DNA of 38,387 nucleotides from Nitrososphaerales archaeon (GTDB lineage Archaea > Thermoproteota > Nitrososphaeria > Nitrososphaerales > JACAEJ01), in contig JACAEJ010000073.1 in the NCBI GenBank assembly GCA_013388925.1, positions 1-38,387 on the forward strand. Direction: 5' to 3'. Below the pieces are notes generated by a model, which did not search any database, was not told the DNA's origin, and saw only the letters and a list, made by a program, of their open reading frames with translations. The position numbers and the translations under genes were made by a program. Each line of letters starts with the position of its first letter. Position 1 is the first letter of the stretch. This document shows, piece by piece, positions 36,375-38,387 of the stretch.

Positions 36375-38387
36375 TTATCGTCTGATCGGAGCGAAGCGTT
36401 TGAGGCCTTCTATGCTGATGAAAGTTATCAGTACGCCTCCTGCCACCCAGATTATGTCTTCAAATGTGGGATAGAGTATGTGCATGGCTTCCCGCGCTCC
36501 AGGTATATGCAACAGTGCAGTGATTAGAAGGCTCTCCCAGATTACGGCAAATAGAAGCCATTTATGGGGTTTCGCCTTGTTTATTGTGAAGAGTAGTGAG
36601 CGGCAGTTTAATGCTATAGCCAACTCGACAAAGACGAACATAAGGAATAGCCTAGTTCTGGCAGCTTCTATTCCATAAGGCAATCCACTTATGAAAGCGA
36701 GAGTGAGAACAGGAGTTTCAACAAGTAGCGCTCTTATGAGGAATAACTTCACGTCCCATGTGAAGACAGGCTCGTCCCTGGGCCTTGGAGGTCTTTTCAT
36801 CAGATCAGGGTCGGCTGGACTGAAGCCTAAGGCCAGGGCTGGGAGGCCGTCCGTTGCTAGATTTATATAAAGAATGTGGACAGGGAGAAGTGGCAGTACA
36901 GCTTCCCCATAAAATCCCATAAAGCGCAAGATAAGCAAGGCCCCTATGCTCATCACAGCTATCTCTACCAGATTAGCTTGGAGAAGATACGCTAAGTACT
37001 TCTTTATGTTGTCATAGATCCACCGCCCAAGCTCGATGGCCTTAACTATGGTAGCGAAGTTATCATCGGTCAAGACCAAATCTGAAGCTTCCTTCGTGAC
37101 ATCCGTCCCTGAGATGCCCATCGCAATGCCTATATCTGAACGCTTCAAGGCCGGAGCATCATTTACACCGTCCCCTGTCATGGCCACTACACGACCCTTC
37201 TTCTTCCATGCCTCGACTATTCTGAGCTTATGGGAGGGGGAGACACGAGCATAAACAGTTACCTTCTCAACATACTTCTCAAATTCCTCGTCGCTTAGTC
37301 GATCCAGCTCTTCGCCTGTTAAGACAAGATCGCCTTCTTGGTATATGCCCATCTCCTTGGCTATGGCTACGGCTGTCAGCCTATGGTCCCCCGTAATCAT
37401 TATGGATCTCATACCGACCTGCTTGGCCGCCCCAACCGCCTTCACCGCCTCTGTCCTTGGAGGATCGATCATGCCCACCAGCCCGATGAATGAAAAATCT
37501 GTTTCGAGACGCTCACTGTCCAAGGGATCTAGACCTGTAGGCAGTACCCTCTCAGCTACCGCCAAGGTCCGTAGGGCACTCCTAGCCATCTCCTCATTAA
37601 CCGCCAAGATATGCCTTCTATCTTTCTCACTCATCTTCCTAAGTTGTCCATCTTCAAAGAGATAGTTACAACGCTCCAAGAGTATTTCGGGGGCACCCTT
37701 CATATAGGAAGCATAGATGCCACCTTGGGTGGGGTGGACCGTTGTCATAAGTTTCCGCTCAGAGCTGAAGGGCACCTCCGCTACCCTAGGGTGAAGCTCT
37801 CTGACTTCATTTTGTTTCAGGCCAACCTTCTCTGCCAGCACAATCAAGGCACCCTCCGTGGGATCACCCTTTACCGTCCATTTGCTACTGTCCGCCTCCA
37901 GCCTTGCGTCATTACAGAGGAGAACAGCCTTGGCGAGTCTTGCCAAAGCTCTCTCCAAGCCGGGGTCGATGGATCTTCCACCATAGAGAACCTCACCTCT
38001 TGGCTCGTAACCAACGCCGGTGACCTGTAGTTTTTTCCCATTAACATAGACCTGTCTTACGGTCATCTCTCCTTTTGTCAGCGTACCCGTTTTGTCTGAG
38101 CATATTATCTGGGTGGAGCCCAAGGTCTCAACAGCAGGCATCCTCCTGATCAAAGCGTTCCTCTTGGCCATAATGTGCATACCTATGGCCAAGCTTCCAG
38201 TTACAATGGCTGGTAGCGCTTCAGGGACAGCAGCTACGGCTAAGGCGATGCCGAACATAAGGACCTCGAGAAAGAAGTCAAGGCTAATGAATCCGAGTAT
38301 GAAATACTCTTCTGCTACTTCGACCACAGTTATCATGGATATTACTACGAGTGCTATTAATCCGAGCTTTTTACCTATCTCACTCAT
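36375..38387 (-). CDS. Cation-transporting P-type ATPase (Ca2+-type), N-terminus cut by window end
   Basis: 'ICSDKTGTLTKGEMTV', 'MITGDHRLTAVAIAKEMGI', 'AMTGDGVNDAPALKRSDIGIAMG'; ORF reaches the last base. Confidence 0.95.
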   Translation of the reverse strand: MSEIGKKLGLIALVVISMITVVEVAEEYFILGFISLDFFLEVLMFGIALAVAAVPEALPAIVTGSLAIGMHIMAKRNALIRRMPAVETLGSTQIICSDKTGTLTKGEMTVRQVYVNGKKLQVTGVGYEPRGEVLYGGRSIDPGLERALARLAKAVLLCNDARLEADSSKWTVKGDPTEGALIVLAEKVGLKQNEVRELHPRVAEVPFSSERKLMTTVHPTQGGIYASYMKGAPEILLERCNYLFEDGQLRKMSEKDRRHILAVNEEMARSALRTLAVAERVLPTGLDPLDSERLETDFSFIGLVGMIDPPRTEAVKAVGAAKQVGMRSIMITGDHRLTAVAIAKEMGIYQEGDLVLTGEELDRLSDEEFEKYVEKVTVYARVSPSHKLRIVEAWKKKGRVVAMTGDGVNDAPALKRSDIGIAMGISGTDVTKEASDLVLTDDNFATIVKAIELGRWIYDNIKKYLAYLLQANLVEIAVMSIGALLILRFMGFYGEAVLPLLPVHILYINLATDGLPALALGFSPADPDLMKRPPRPRDEPVFTWDVKLFLIRALLVETPVLTLAFISGLPYGIEAARTRLFLMFVFVELAIALNCRSLLFTINKAKPHKWLLFAVIWESLLITALLHIPGAREAMHILYPTFEDIIWVAGGVLITFISIEGLKRFAPIRR

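Overview
The window is a gene-dense archaeal chromosome segment with TACK-like character. Supporting genes are class I LysRS, TBP, ABCE1, CDC48, NreA, Trm5, DUF99 and an archaeal-type signal peptidase I. I support about 40 protein-coding features, one tRNA (Arg, anticodon GCG, minus strand), one truncated pseudogene (YjbQ/UPF0047) and several small genes missing from the supplied ORF track. The observations most worth a second look are: (1) a ~55-bp imperfect repeat with TTCATATATGAA-type palindromes, linked to a perfect 16-nt TTCAAAAAGAGTTATA promoter-like block, that sits just upstream of both cdc48 and an MFS transporter, each in its gene's own orientation; (2) a complete TRAM-domain gene with no ATG/GTG/TTG start, whose best start is an ACG behind an AAGGAG Shine-Dalgarno; (3) a standalone LigD-type polymerase/primase with an N-terminal winged-helix-like extension and no visible Ku or ligase; (4) a AAA ATPase with a nuclease-like C-terminus next to a truncated yjbQ; (5) a small membrane protein whose N-terminus resembles an IS1634-type transposase N-terminus; (6) a 49-aa C2H2 zinc-finger gene between an ABC ATPase gene and its permease gene. 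No CRISPR array, rRNA or intact mobile element was seen. All family assignments come from reading motifs by eye; no searches were run.
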